From Smallanthus sonchifolius (lineage: Eukaryota; Streptophyta; Magnoliopsida; Asterales; Asteraceae), in assembly GCA_023525975.1 (NCBI GenBank), contig CM042040.1:50747486-50811485 (forward strand): a stretch of 64,000 nt of DNA, in the 5' to 3' direction. Below the pieces are notes generated by a model. The model had not been told where the DNA came from. It saw only the letters and a list, made by a program, of their open reading frames with translations, and did not search any database. A program made the position numbers and the translations under genes. This document shows positions 52,604 to 63,257 of this stretch, one piece after another (positions within the stretch are counted from its first letter, which is position 1; every line of letters begins with the position of its first letter).

Positions 52604-55596
52604 ATGGCTCGACGTGTTGAATATAAACATAATCAAGTGGCATTGTTAGATCCTAACATGTCCGAGGTTGTGAATTTTCAAGGCATTATAGGATTTTTGA
52701 ACAGATCACGTCTTCATGTTTCTTTATCTGCTGATCCTTACATAAGTCTCGTGTACATACAGCAATTTTGGGCACAGTACATCAAGATACGGACGTTGAA
52801 CCTCATGTTCTTCGTGCCACTGTTAATAATACCGAGAATGCCATTTCTGAAGAGACGATTCGTGCTGCACTTAATTTGGGTGGAAATGCTGAGGATCCGT
52901 TATCTTATCCAGGAACTCTTATTCTGGGTTATTTTCAACGAATGGGATATCGTGGGAAACAGAATGATACCCAAGCACGAAAAGGTGGCTTAGCCGGTGA
53001 ATGGAGGTATTTCATGCATGTGATTATTCAATGCATCTCTCCTCGCAAAGCTGGTACAGATGGCTTGAAGATGGCTCTTCAAACTGCTATGGTGGCTTTA
53101 ACATTGAATAAGCGATTTAATTTTCCACTTTACTTCTATCGGGAGATGGTCATGCAGATTAATCCGGCTGAAGGTCAAGGTTTCTTGATATATCCTCACT
53201 TTATTCAAATGATTTTGAATCACCTTATTCCGGATCTTCCACAACATCCAATAAGATTAACTTTGACTCCCATGTCAAAGCGTATTTTTACCGACTGCAC
53301 TAAGGTGAAACAGCAGAATGCTGCATTGATACCAGTCAATACTCCATTATTTGGTCATTTAATCAATCCTGATTATGTTGCACCACCTAATGACAACTGG
53401 TTTCATCCTGATGAAATTGCTCAAGCTCAAGGCTTCAATGTTCAACAACAACAACATCAACAACCACAACAACCACAACAACCAGCACAACAACAAGTTC
53501 CACAACAACAGATACCAGTTCAACAAGTACAAGTTCCCGTACAACCACAAATTCCTATTCCTAAACAAGTTCCTATTCCACAAGATGAGGTTGAAATACC
53601 TATTCATGAACCTGTTCAAGAGGAGGTCGTTCATGCACATGAACATGATTTAGGAATGAACATGGATGATTTCGTTGATGATGCTGTGAACTCGCCCATT
53701 CAAGAAGCTGAAGGGAATGTGGTGACTGATGATGAATCTAGTTCAAGCTCAAGTGATACGATATTACCTGTTAATGAAAGCATCGATTCTGATGAATCTA
53801 GTGATTTTTCCTCAGGTCATTATGAACGGTTGGCTACAATTCCACTGGCTAATGCTGGAAAACGCATTAAATCTCAAGCCAGACGACCAAGACGAAAGTC
53901 TGTTCGGGATCCTCCTTCCGGATCAGTACTTGGAAAAAGATCCTTGGTTGATGAGAGTACTGAGTCTGATAGTGACTTTACTCCATATCCTAAGACTCAA
54001 AAGTTAATGTCTGCTTCGATTGCTGCTGCACAATCTTCACAGGGAGTCGAGGATGCTAATTTTGTTGCTTCATTGATAATTACTCCTCCAAGATCAAAAG
54101 CTACATATCCAGTGACTACTCCTGTTCCTCCAGTCATTCCTACTACATCAAGTCTTTCTATTCCACAATCGTCAGCTGGTCCGTCAAAGCCTTCTGATTC
54201 TGAAAGGATTACTTTCCTTGAATCTCAAGTGCTTTCTCTACAAACCCAACTAAACACTCTTGTGTCTACTGATTCACAACGGCAGCTGGTGCTTCAGACT
54301 CAAGCTCAACAGATTGCTGACATGCAAGCATTAGTGTCCAAACTCGTTCAGCGTCTTGACGCTCAGGGGGAGTTGAGGATACCTGATACTTGTCACACAG
54401 AGTCTATTCAAAGACGTGATGATGAAGACAATGATCCTGCTAGAAATATTGAGGGTGATCGTCAATACACTGACGCTAATCCTATATCTAGGGTTCAGGG
54501 GGAGTCGACATCACAATCACTTGAAGGAAACAAAGATACTTCTGGTACTAATGAAGAAGAAATTCTATTATTAGAGTTCTTTCAAGATTCAGAAGAAGAG
54601 GAAGCTGAAAAGATTGCATGTCTTGATGACATTGATGATTTATTCAATGACATGGAAGATGATATGTCGGATAATGAGATAGAAGAAGGAGAAATAGTAG
54701 AGATTGAGATAGAGAAAGATAAAGATAGTGTTACTTATGAAGGCTGTGATGGTCTTAAAGTGCCGTATAACTTCATCCAGGATGATGTTATTCCTGAATT
54801 CACTTATGAAGGAGTAACAGATTCTATGGACTCTGTTGAAGACGTCACACTTCCTGAAGACACTGCTGATTCAAAGATAGATACTGATGATGAGACTATT
54901 CAATCCAATAAAGATGTTGAAACTGAAACTACTCACATTGAGTCTCCGAAGGTTAATGAAGAACCTGTGATGTACAGAGATACAGGGATGACAAGAGAAC
55001 AGTGGAGAGAAGTTGTAAATAGTTGGATGAAGGTGCTACCCAAGTCTCCAACACAACCTGCTCAAAAAGAGAAATATGTGAATAAAGAGCAGTATGTAGG
55101 AAGGATCATAAGTTGGTTCTATGATGGAGAATCAAAATTATTTGCAATTAAACGATCTGACGGTGTTCAATACTTAAAGGCGAGAATCAAATATTTCAAT
55201 ACCTTGCCAAAGTGTGAAATAAATGGTCTAGCTTCAAAGCCACTCATTAATAGATCGAAGAATGGTTTGGCTGATGTGATAGCAAACTTGATCAAGAAAG
55301 AAGGTAGTTTAGGAAAGTATGATCGGCTGAAACCACAAAAGGGAAAGGGAGTGAAGAGCACAGATCCAAAGACTGGGAAGGTGACCTGGAGATACAAGTA
55401 TAAACCAGTGTGTGCCATTCACAAGATACCGTTAAAGAAGATTCCTCAAAACTTTCTTGGGAATATGAAATGGTGGTATGTTGATGTTAATACTGGTGAA
55501 GCAAAGATTGAAGATAAAGACAATAAGGTCATTGTATGTTTCTATGATGCAATGAATCTTATCAATTTCTCAAAGAAAGATCAGAGGACGTTGTGA
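52604..55596 (+). pseudogene. CopK ORF3 (about 1000 aa, function unknown)
   Basis: ATG at 52604 (MARRVEYKHNQVALLDP). One base is missing near 52770 (in the QQFW motif); after it the frame stays open for 942 codons to TGA at 55594. Layout: conserved N-terminal domain (to about 53430: ISEETIRAALNLGG, GYFQRMGYRGK, LTLTPMSKRIFTDC), a Gln/Pro-rich linker (53436-53600), a Ser/Asp stretch, a basic patch (KSQARRPRRKS, 53870), a coiled coil (54200-54370), an acidic stretch (54590-54720), then a conserved C-terminal domain (MTREQWREVVNSWMKVLP...ISWFYDGESKLFAIKRSDGVQYL, 54985-55180; KYKPVCAIHKIPLKKIP, 55395). No signal peptide or membrane helix. It occupies the env-like position of Sireviruses. Resembles proteins I recall as abundant in Asteraceae. 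Confidence 0.8.
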
Positions 55597-55756
55597 AAGA
55601 ATGAAATAATGTTCACTGATGTTTGGAGAGAACAAGGTCTACAGTACAAAAGAGTTTTGGAGATATGCAGAAGATATGGAGTGCATGCTGGCAGCAGACT
55701 ACCGGATAACTGGAAGAGTTCAAGATAAAGACTGAAGACTGAAGATCAAGCTATTG

Positions 55757-55769
55757 TCAAGGGGGAGTC
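55757..55769 (+). promoter_or_regulatory. CopK polypurine tract
   Basis: TCAAGGGGGAGTC directly before the 3' LTR. CopH has a matching AAAGGGGAGTC. Confidence 0.8.
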
Positions 55770-56262
55770 TGTTAGGACATAGTTTGTAATGACAAAATCT
55801 TGTAATAGTTAGACTTTATGTCTTTATGTTTTTGTAATGTAAATGTCAAATGTCACTAAGTGTTTTACAAGTATAGCCTAGAGGCGAACTTGTTAAGTTC
55901 GCCTAGTCTATCAGAGGCGAACTTAATAAGTTCGCTTAGGTATAACTGAGGCGAACTTGTTAAGTTCCCTTAAGCTGTTAGAGGTGAACTTAATAAGTTC
56001 GCTTATATCAGGTCAGTTGGTTATATATATGTGTGTTTACAGAGTCAGTAAAAAAAGAGAGAACCAGATAGATCAGATCAGATAAGTCTGATTGAGTCTA
56101 TAAACATCATTGTGATTTGAAATACAAATTGAGAAGGTTATTTACTTGCTTGTTTGCATTGTCTTTTATGCGTATAAACGTTGACTCATTGGATTCCGCA
56201 CTCCGAGTAAACGTCACGTCTTATCACGAGATCGATCTGTAGACGAGCCATGAGGACCTACA
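55770..56262 (+). repeat. CopK 3' LTR (493 bp)
   Basis: Same length as the 5' LTR and 13 substitutions by eye. The hairpin array is at 55882-56004. Followed by ATGGT (target duplication with one change). Confidence 0.95.
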
Positions 56263-57126
56263 ATGGTGCGACCAGTCCATGTAACAGCGGCTGATAATTT
56301 CGCCATTGTTGGCTATAGATTAGGTGCTACGAATATAACAGACGTGTTATTACTCAAGTTTCTCCGATCATTTAACACTTACGTGTTAAAGCTAAGGTTT
56401 CTAGCATTTTCATGCTAACTCAGAATTGTCCTTGCCCACGTTTTTGGCTTAGCCCACGATTACTTGGCTTAGCCCACATCACTGGCTTGACCCACGTTTT
56501 TGAATTAGCTCACGATTCTAAAGTGCCACAAATTAAAACACTTATGAACATCATGAAGTTCCACTACTAAGACTACAACGTGACTCAACACTGGGGACAA
56601 CTAATAGTTGTTACACTTTGGACTTTATGCTGCAATCCGGTATGTATATATACCCCATTTGATACTCAACTAAGGTATGTGATACTTATTTTTCATATTT
56701 GAAAGGCTGAATGACTAAGTTATGATACGTTTAGTATTCTTACTTAACGTTTATTAGAACCGAACTATATTTTCCTAAGTATAAGTTTGATGAAAACCTA
56801 AAAATTTATTATTAAGGTTACAATATCCTGAAAATATGTTCAAATCCTTTTTTCCTAAGTATTTCAAACTCTTGATTACCTAAGGATCCTAATTTTCTAA
56901 AAACATATCAAACCAAACATGTAACGATCATGGCAAATAGTCAGCAACTGTTAACTAATATTAAAGTGCAGGAAACAAAAATGATCCGGGCTTCATCCAA
57001 AACCTAGACCCATCTACCCGGAATCACAACATAGCAAATTGTCTATCCCGTAACAGGGATCCCAAAAGCAGGAAAAGTAAATTGTTGATCAACCATAAAC
57101 AGAAAAAGAAAATTGTTTCGAGACAT
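56263..57126 (+). other. TatJ non-coding stretch after the CopK insertion
   Basis: Continuation of 42541-42845. No ORF. Contains 'ttagcccacg' repeated three to four times (56440-56520). Otherwise nothing I recognise. Confidence 0.6.
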
Positions 57127-57196
57127 TCAACCACAAGAGACAATCAAACATCTGGGCTCAGGTCTCAGCATTTTTACCTTCATCGCCCTGTTCAAC

Positions 57197-58780
57197 CTAC
57201 TTCTCACCCTCAGCAGCTCCAGCATACTCATCAGTCTTGCTGGTCTCCACTGCTTCACCTCCAAGCTTATCAAGAGAAGAGCGCCATCCCTCAAGATCCC
57301 AGGCTGCACGATCAAAATCTTCAGCAGCAACTTGCTCAGCCATCTGGATCCTAGATTGGAGAATAGCCTTAGCCGCGGATTTTTTAGCATCATCCACAGT
57401 CTGTAGGAGCCTTAGCTCGTACTAGGTTATGAAATCCTGCAGCTTGTTCTTCTGGCTCTGGATCTCGTTCTCCAAGTATTTGCTCTTGGCGGCAAAGATT
57501 TTATTCAAATCCTCAACCTTCTCTGTGGCTTCCTCAGCACTCTTCTCTGCCTCAGAAAATTTGGCATAGAGCTTCTCTAGACCCTACAAGATTTGGCAAA
57601 ATTAATTATTTGGGATCCTGAAATAATCATGAAGAAGTTAGAAAAAATGCTTACCATATTCAGCAAACCTTGAAGCTTCTTGGTGGTTTTAGCAGAATCC
57701 ATCCCCTCGAAGAATTCAAGGTCCAACACCTCTATTGTTTTCCTCTTCTTACTTCCAGAAGCTTTGGACCGGAGAACAGGAGCATGAGGCTTGACACTTG
57801 CAGGTTTCAGACCCTCCTTCTTGACCACGATAGCCCTAGATAGAAGGCTATCAAGATCAGACAAAGCGAACTCAGAGTTTGACTTGGGGATTCCTACACA
57901 GAAATAAAACAATTCAGAATCATGACAAATATGAACAAAGATATTGACTATACTTTACCTGAAGACATCTCAGATTCAGAAAACTGGGTCTCAAGGCTTG
58001 TTTGACTGACGGCGGATTCAAGAAGAAATTATCTCTCTCCCACAGGTATTTCCAACAATGCTTCAATCCTTTTATCTGTATATCTTCTTGCAGGTACCAG
58101 TTCGCCAAATTTCGGAGCTGCACAAGAATAAAGCAAGAAATTACAATCAACAGGGAGAGAATAAAATAAAATTGCAGGAATCCTAACTGTTTCCTACCCT
58201 TCTTATCCCATTCAAGCGGCAAACTTTTCCCACCGGGGATCGAATATCTCCTTACGAAGAAAAACTTCCCCTTCCAGACAGTATCATTTTGGGTGGCTTT
58301 TGGGACTAAATGAGTTTGCCCAGATTTAAGCTAAAGAACGAAGCGGGAAGCACCATGGGTTCTCAAATTATAAACAGAGGCAAGTTCAGGGACGCCAATG
58401 GTCAAGGAATGTGCACGATTAAGCCTATCAAGAGTAACCAAAATCCTCCAAACCATCGGCATGATTTGGGAATAACAGTGACCGGTAAGTTTAAAAAACT
58501 CAGTGATGAGTGGTGGAAAAGGATACGACAGACCCAAAGAAAAAGGATAACTGTGAAAACAAATCCATGTTTCAGAAATCAAATCCGCTTTTGTTCGAGA
58601 ATCGAAAGGCCTAAAAATGGTTTTTTTAGGAAAAACATTGTTGGATTTTAAAAGTTTGATCTCCGAATCAGAGAATGAATAGAGTTCAAGATCAGAATAA
58701 TCAAGGATTCCTGGATCCTTGAAATCCTCTATCATTTCGAGAATGACGGAAGAGGCTGACCTAGTCATTTTCTTACCCAT
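57197..58780 (-). pseudogene. TatJ antisense gene, four exons
   Basis: Opposite to pol. Start ATG at 58780 (MGKKMTRSASSV). Exon 1 58780-58198, exon 2 58117-57959, exon 3 57893-57655, exon 4 57583-57197. All three introns (80, 65 and 71 nt) have GT...AG ends, and exon lengths 583, 159 and 239 keep a single reading frame throughout. Exon 1 holds ISETWICFHSYPFSLGLSYPFPPLITEFFKLTGHCYSQIMP, which resembles the plant 'putative gypsy-type transposon' domain (Pfam PF04195, from memory). Exons 3-4 are charged and coiled-coil-like (KFSEAEESAEEATEKVEDLNK). Three in-frame stops (in exons 1, 2 and 4) make it a pseudogene. Antisense ORFs in this place are known from Tat elements; function unknown. Confidence 0.8.
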
Positions 58781-58837
58781 GGAGACGGAAGAATAGAAGA
58801 AAGAAAGTAAAAAGTTTCGGAAAAAATTTACCTGCAA

Positions 58838-59021
58838 TGGCTTAGAGAAGACGACGATGAAAGAGAAAGAGTAATGATGGTTTTATCTTAATAGCTGCCA
58901 ACGGTTAAATCGCATGGGTAGTCGTAAAAGTCTTATCGCAATCTTATCGTCATTTACTATTTGAATTTTGAAAATTTTACAGATGTCAATGAGATTGACA
59001 GCTGTAAAAATTGGGGAAAAT
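58838..59021 (+). promoter_or_regulatory. Region between antisense gene and 3' LTR; polypurine tract
   Basis: Upstream region of the antisense gene; on the plus strand it ends with ATTGGGGAAAAT (59010-59021), the PPT of TatJ. A TATA-like motif for the antisense gene is not clear. Confidence 0.5.
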
Positions 59022-59624
59022 TGTTATGGGTCATTTTGCAGCTAAGGATCCTGGATCTTCGACATACTTCGGTATCCTGACAGGTTACGGTATCCTCAAT
59101 ATTTAACCATTGTATCTTTCATCTCTTTTTACTGAATACGCTGGTTAAACACGTGTGGTCAAGCTCATTCCTGAAGAATTGCTCCTGAAGTCAAAGAGAA
59201 CGTGTAGAAGACGCGTGGAATGAGTTACAACAGTCATATTAGGAGAATTAGTCTATCACGGGATTCTCGGATAGTTGGTTAGTTTTATCCTTCTATTTAT
59301 TTCAGCAGTTTGATCGATAATAGACACAACAATCACTACGCACTTAGTTCAATACACTAGAAATCAGTTCTGTAACACATAGATATCGATCAATACTACT
59401 CAACACTTGTAATATTTTTATTATTTATTGAAGAAACGAGGCAGCGGATGATTGTCACCTCCCGAGGTTTTATGTCGGCGATCCCTAAAGATCAAGGGCT
59501 TTCCTCATAAACAACCGTGTCACTTTTTACGATCTAGCATTGTTCTTCGTTGATTTTACAAGAACACTACCTCACAAACTAAGTTTAGTTACAAAATTAG
59601 TCTTGTTAATTTTTACCCAAAACA
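59022..59624 (+). repeat. TatJ 3' LTR (603 bp)
   Basis: TGTTATGGGTC...CCCAAAACA. Same length as the 5' LTR. Confidence 0.93.
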
Positions 59625-59629
59625 ATAAG
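59625..59629. repeat. Target-site duplication of TatJ (right)
   Basis: ATAAG, as at 36542-36546. Confidence 0.9.
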
Positions 59630-60455
59630 AATCGGTGCTTTTACCAATCATGAGTCCCAGAGGAGGTAGGTTGTCGGGTTGTCTTGTGGTTTGTCGGTTT
59701 GGGTTGCAATTTCGCTAGAGTGGGTTGTCCGAGTCGTCCTTATCATCTTGCAATTTCGTGTCATAAACAATATTTTGGGAGTTTACTCCTTGCTCTTAGG
59801 TCTGTCTAGGATAGTCTTTGAGTATAGGGCGGTTGAGAATGAGAGGTGAAACCGTTGTCGAGTACGTGGTGTTCTAGGTTTTGATGAGTCCGAGAGGAAA
59901 TCCAACTCCTTACCGGTGAGCTTAATCCGACCCTTAGGATAGTTGAGGTGTGTAGGTAAGTCCGAGAGGAAATCTTGCATGTTTTAGTGATTCCCGAGTC
60001 AGTCAATCTTTAGAACTGGTGTCCCGAAAGCAGTTGAATCATTCAATAGCATTCCTCGTATAGATAGTGTTTGCGTCATATTTGGTCTTCGTTTCATATT
60101 TTAGTTCCTTGGTCTAGTCGTTATTTAGGATCTTGCCTTGTTTTCTTTATCTTTGCATGTGTCTGAGTATTTGCGTGTCTTGTCTGTCTTTGAGTCGAGT
60201 CGGTATTTAGTTGTTTATTCTAGATTGCATATCCTAAAAATAATAAATAAAATCATCTTTTATTTTACATTGGTTAGGAGTTAACAAAGGTTTAGTATCG
60301 AGGGCTACCACCTTTTGTGTCCACGGTTCGATAACTCGGGCTTACTGTCTTTACTACGCGCGACCGGTACACTTGCTGTGAGCGTGTGATTTAGTTGTGA
60401 GTCCATTTCTACAATTAAAACATGGTTAAATTAATATATATAATATCACTCATCA
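59630..60455 (+). repeat. AthI LTR, right part
   Basis: Continues from 36546 and ends ...CACTCATCA before the PBS. No ORF. 'gtccgagaggaaatc' occurs twice (59888 and 59960), a small internal repeat. Confidence 0.75.
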
Positions 60456-60461
60456 AGTTTT

Positions 60462-60480
60462 TGGCGCCGTTGCAGGGGAC
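60462..60480 (+). promoter_or_regulatory. AthI primer-binding site (tRNA-Asp type)
   Basis: TGGCGCCGTTGCAGGGGAC, the well-known Athila PBS with one change (usually ...GCCGGGGA). Confidence 0.85.
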
Positions 60481-60631
60481 ACTTTTTGGCGACTTCGAGA
60501 ACGACCCGAGTTGGGGGTCTAACAAATTTTTGTTCATTATTTGCGTTTTTCTCCTTTATTTTTTTTAGTTACCTTTAGGAATAATTAGCATACTTTCTTT
60601 ATTTTTGTACTTATTTTTCTTTTTGCAGTGT

Positions 60632-62363
60632 ATGCGACATTCCCGTTGCACTCGTTCCACAGGATCGGCTGAGTTTGCTGCTCTACTTGAGCCCGAGCGT
60701 TTGTGCCGAAAGAAACCTGTTAAAGAGACCGTTGAAACATCTTCTGAAGAAATGGACGACCAACCAGCATGAAGAACGCTAAGTCAATCAATGGTGGATA
60801 CGTTCTAGCATCACCCAACCCACAGTTGAGGCCAACTCTTCGCAATTTCCATCCCATATCATGAGCACCATCGCTCCCGATGTCCAATTCCATAGGAATT
60901 CTCACGAGAACCCCCACTCTCATCTCACTAGGTTCAGTAGGATCTGCGACACCTTCTGCCTTAACGGCGTCACTGAGGATGCAAAATTGTTAAGTCTATT
61001 CCCGTTCACTCTAGCAGATAAAGCCGCCACTTGGCTTAAGTCCTTACCTAATGGTTCCATCACCACTTGGGCTGCTATGAAGGACAAATTTCTTGCTAAT
61101 TACTACCCCCTTCTAAGGTTTCTCATCACAGAAGTTTGATCCATGCTTTTAAGCAATAGCAGGGGAGAGTTTTCACGACGCGTGGGAGAGATTCAAAGGG
61201 TTGTGTAATGATTGCATGCACCATGGTATTGAGGATTGGTGCATGGTTGAGAAGTTTTATAATGGCTGCTCCATTGCTAGTAGGGGCAGTTAGATACCGC
61301 TGCAGGAGGGAACATGATGACGAGTAAGTCCCCTGAGGAGTGCTTTGATTTATTTGAGGATGTTGCTATGATTTCTTACAAGAGCCTGCACACTGAGAGT
61401 TCACAGAGAGGGGTCATGCATGTTGATTCGACTACAACCTTAGCAACAGAGATGGAGGCGTTAGCTAGGATAGTGAAAGATTTACAGGTGAAGGTGGACA
61501 TGAGCTGTGAGATCTATAAGGGAGGCCATAACACTACTGATTGTCAGGCAACCCAGGAGCAGGTGGAGTACTTAGGAAATAAGAACTGTAACAACTCTTA
61601 CGGTAATTCTGGATGGAGAAATAACTTTGGCTCTAATTGAAGGGGTAATCAGAACCAGAGTTTGTTCCAGAATTCAGGTCAGGGAAGCGGGGAGAAGAAG
61701 GACCGTTTCGATGAGATAATGGATCATCTGCGGGAGCGTGATGAAAAGAAATATCAGGAGAATGCTGTGAAGTTCAAGGATCATGAGACGATGATTCAGA
61801 GCCAGGGAGTAGCATTGCAGAATCTAGAGAGGCATGTTGGAGAGATAGTTGAGATGTTGAAGAGTAGAAAAGAGGGTAGCTTGCCTAGCAAAACATATGC
61901 GAACCCTGGCCACTCAAGGCAGTTCGCAAAGGCAGTGACCACTAGGAGCGGCCGAGGTGCCAAGGCTAAGAAGCCGGCTGTAGTCGATGATGAGCTAGTT
62001 GATGAGGAGATTGAGATGGAGGCGGATCCTGGCAAGGTGCAAGAGAGGCGGAGCCCAGCAAGTACAGTACAGCCACAGGATTCCCCTAGTAAGGCGACTG
62101 AAACACCCGTGAGAGAGTATAGACCCCCACTTCCATATCCCAGGAGGATCAGAAAAGAGAAAGAGGGCGGCAACTATCAGAAGTTCCTCAACATGCTACA
62201 ACAGTTACACATTAACATCCCTTTTATCGAGGCTCTGTCTAGTATGCCCAAGTATGCAAAGTACCTCAAGGACATGCTGACGAACAAAACTAAACTTGAG
62301 GCACTTTCCACCGTGGTGATGAATGAACGGTGTTCCGCAGTTATCGAACCCAGCCTTCCGTAG
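60632..62363 (+). pseudogene. AthI gag
   Basis: ATG at 60632 (MRHSRCTRSTGSAEFAAL) stops at 60770. Capsid: NSHENPHSHLTRFSRICDTFCLNGVTEDAKLLSLFPFTLADKAATWLKSLP (60893-61050), a hallmark of Athila gag. A zinc knuckle at about 61504-61542 is damaged: CEIYKGGHNTTDC, with Tyr in place of the second Cys. The C-terminal part (61662-62363) includes YRPPLPYPRRI and FLNMLQQLHINIPFIEALSSMPKYAKYLKDML. Frame changes near 61140 and 61310, stop at 61638. Confidence 0.9.
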
Positions 62364-62366
62364 AAG

Positions 62367-63257
62367 ATGAAGGATCCAGGGAGTTTCAGTTTCCCTTGTT
62401 TTATTGGTGGGTTATCTATCGGCAACGCTCTTGCCGACCTAGGTGCTAGCATCAACCTGATATCCTACTCTGTCTTTAAGAGGCTAGGCCTAGGAGAACC
62501 GCAGCCGACGCAGATGAGTCTTCAGCTTACTGATCGATCGGTTAAGTATCTGCATGGTTTTGTTGAGAATATGTTGGTCAGGGTTGACAAGTTCATATTC
62601 CATGTGGACTTTGTTATCTTGGATATGGACGAGGATGAGCATGTTCCTCTTATTTTAGGTCGTCCATTCCTAGCTACCGCTCATGCGATGATAGATATTT
62701 TTAGCGAAAAGCTGACCCTTGGTGTGAATGATGAGAAGGTGACCTTCGACGTGAATATGTCCATGAAGCACCCGAGCAGTCAGGACGCCACACTCTACTT
62801 CGTAGAGTCGATCATGTCACATGTAGGAGAGTTCTTGAGTGATATGTGTGGGAGAGATGCGTCAGATACGCAAATCCTGGTCAGCGAGAGTGGCGAGATT
62901 GAGATGACGGCAGCAGCCAATGAGGAGGGCTCGAGCCCTTTAGATAGTGAGGTTGCCCAGGATCCTACCGGATTCGAGGAGATTGAGAGGAGTGAGCATG
63001 TAGAGAGGCCGTCTGTTGAAAGCTCGCCTTCTTCCTTAGAGCTTAAGGAGTTACCTGCTCATTTAGAGTATGCTTTCCTCGATGATGAAAGGAAGCTCCC
63101 CATGATTATTGCTGCAAATCGGACGGGATATGAGAAGGAGAGATTGACTGGCGTGCTGAAGGCACATAAGCATGCGATTGCTTGGAAGCTGATGGTTATC
63201 AAGGGTATAAACCCCTCCTTTTGTACGCATAAGATCTTGATGGAGGATGATTTTTAG
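62367..63257 (+). pseudogene. AthI protease region
   Basis: Open for 296 codons from 62367 in the gag frame after one TAG (62361). Motifs: GSFSFPCFIGGLSIGNALADLGAS (active-site D-L-G-A-S, normal for Athila), LILGRPFLATAHAMIDIF (62650-62705). Ends with the start of RT, AIAWKLMVIKGINPSFCTHKI, and a stop at 63255. Best-preserved part of this element. Confidence 0.88.

Larger units (their letters stand above)
42846..56262 (+). mobile_element. CopK: 13.4-kb Sirevirus-type copia with ORF3
   Basis: Two LTRs of exactly 493 bp, initiator-Met PBS, hairpin-bearing leader, gag (43866-46939), pol (46958-50371), a 2.2-kb AT-rich spacer, ORF3 (52604-55596), PPT and 3' LTR. LTRs differ at 13 positions by eye (2.6%) with no indel. 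The RT wording (MIGSLMYLTASRPDIMFAVC, TGGCQFLGNRLVSW) is Sirevirus/Maximus-like. Sireviruses may carry an env-like ORF in the place where ORF3 stands, but ORF3 has no env hallmarks. Confidence 0.95.
36547..59624 (+). mobile_element. TatJ: Ty3/gypsy Tat-type element, split by CopK
   Basis: LTRs of 603 bp each (36547-37149 and 59022-59624), a perfect ATAAG duplication, then PBS, gag, protease, RT, double RNase H region, integrase (to about 42540), CopK insertion (42846-56262), non-coding DNA, an antisense intron-containing ORF (58780-57197) and a polypurine tract. The second RNase H-like domain and the antisense ORF before the 3' LTR are established Tat-lineage traits. Without CopK the element is about 9.7 kb. 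Roughly 35-40 LTR differences by eye make it older than CopK. Confidence 0.93.

Noticed and set aside
53359..53653. Asn/His-rich and Leu/Trp-rich ORFs in other frames
   Set aside because: Shadows of the CAA-rich Gln linker of CopK ORF3.
52604..55596. ORF3 as an envelope protein
   Set aside because: Position fits env-like ORFs of Sireviruses, but I see no signal peptide, transmembrane helix or cysteine-rich surface domain.
57082..57425. Plus-strand ORFs of 60-97 codons
   Set aside because: Opposite-strand readings of the last exon of the TatJ antisense gene.
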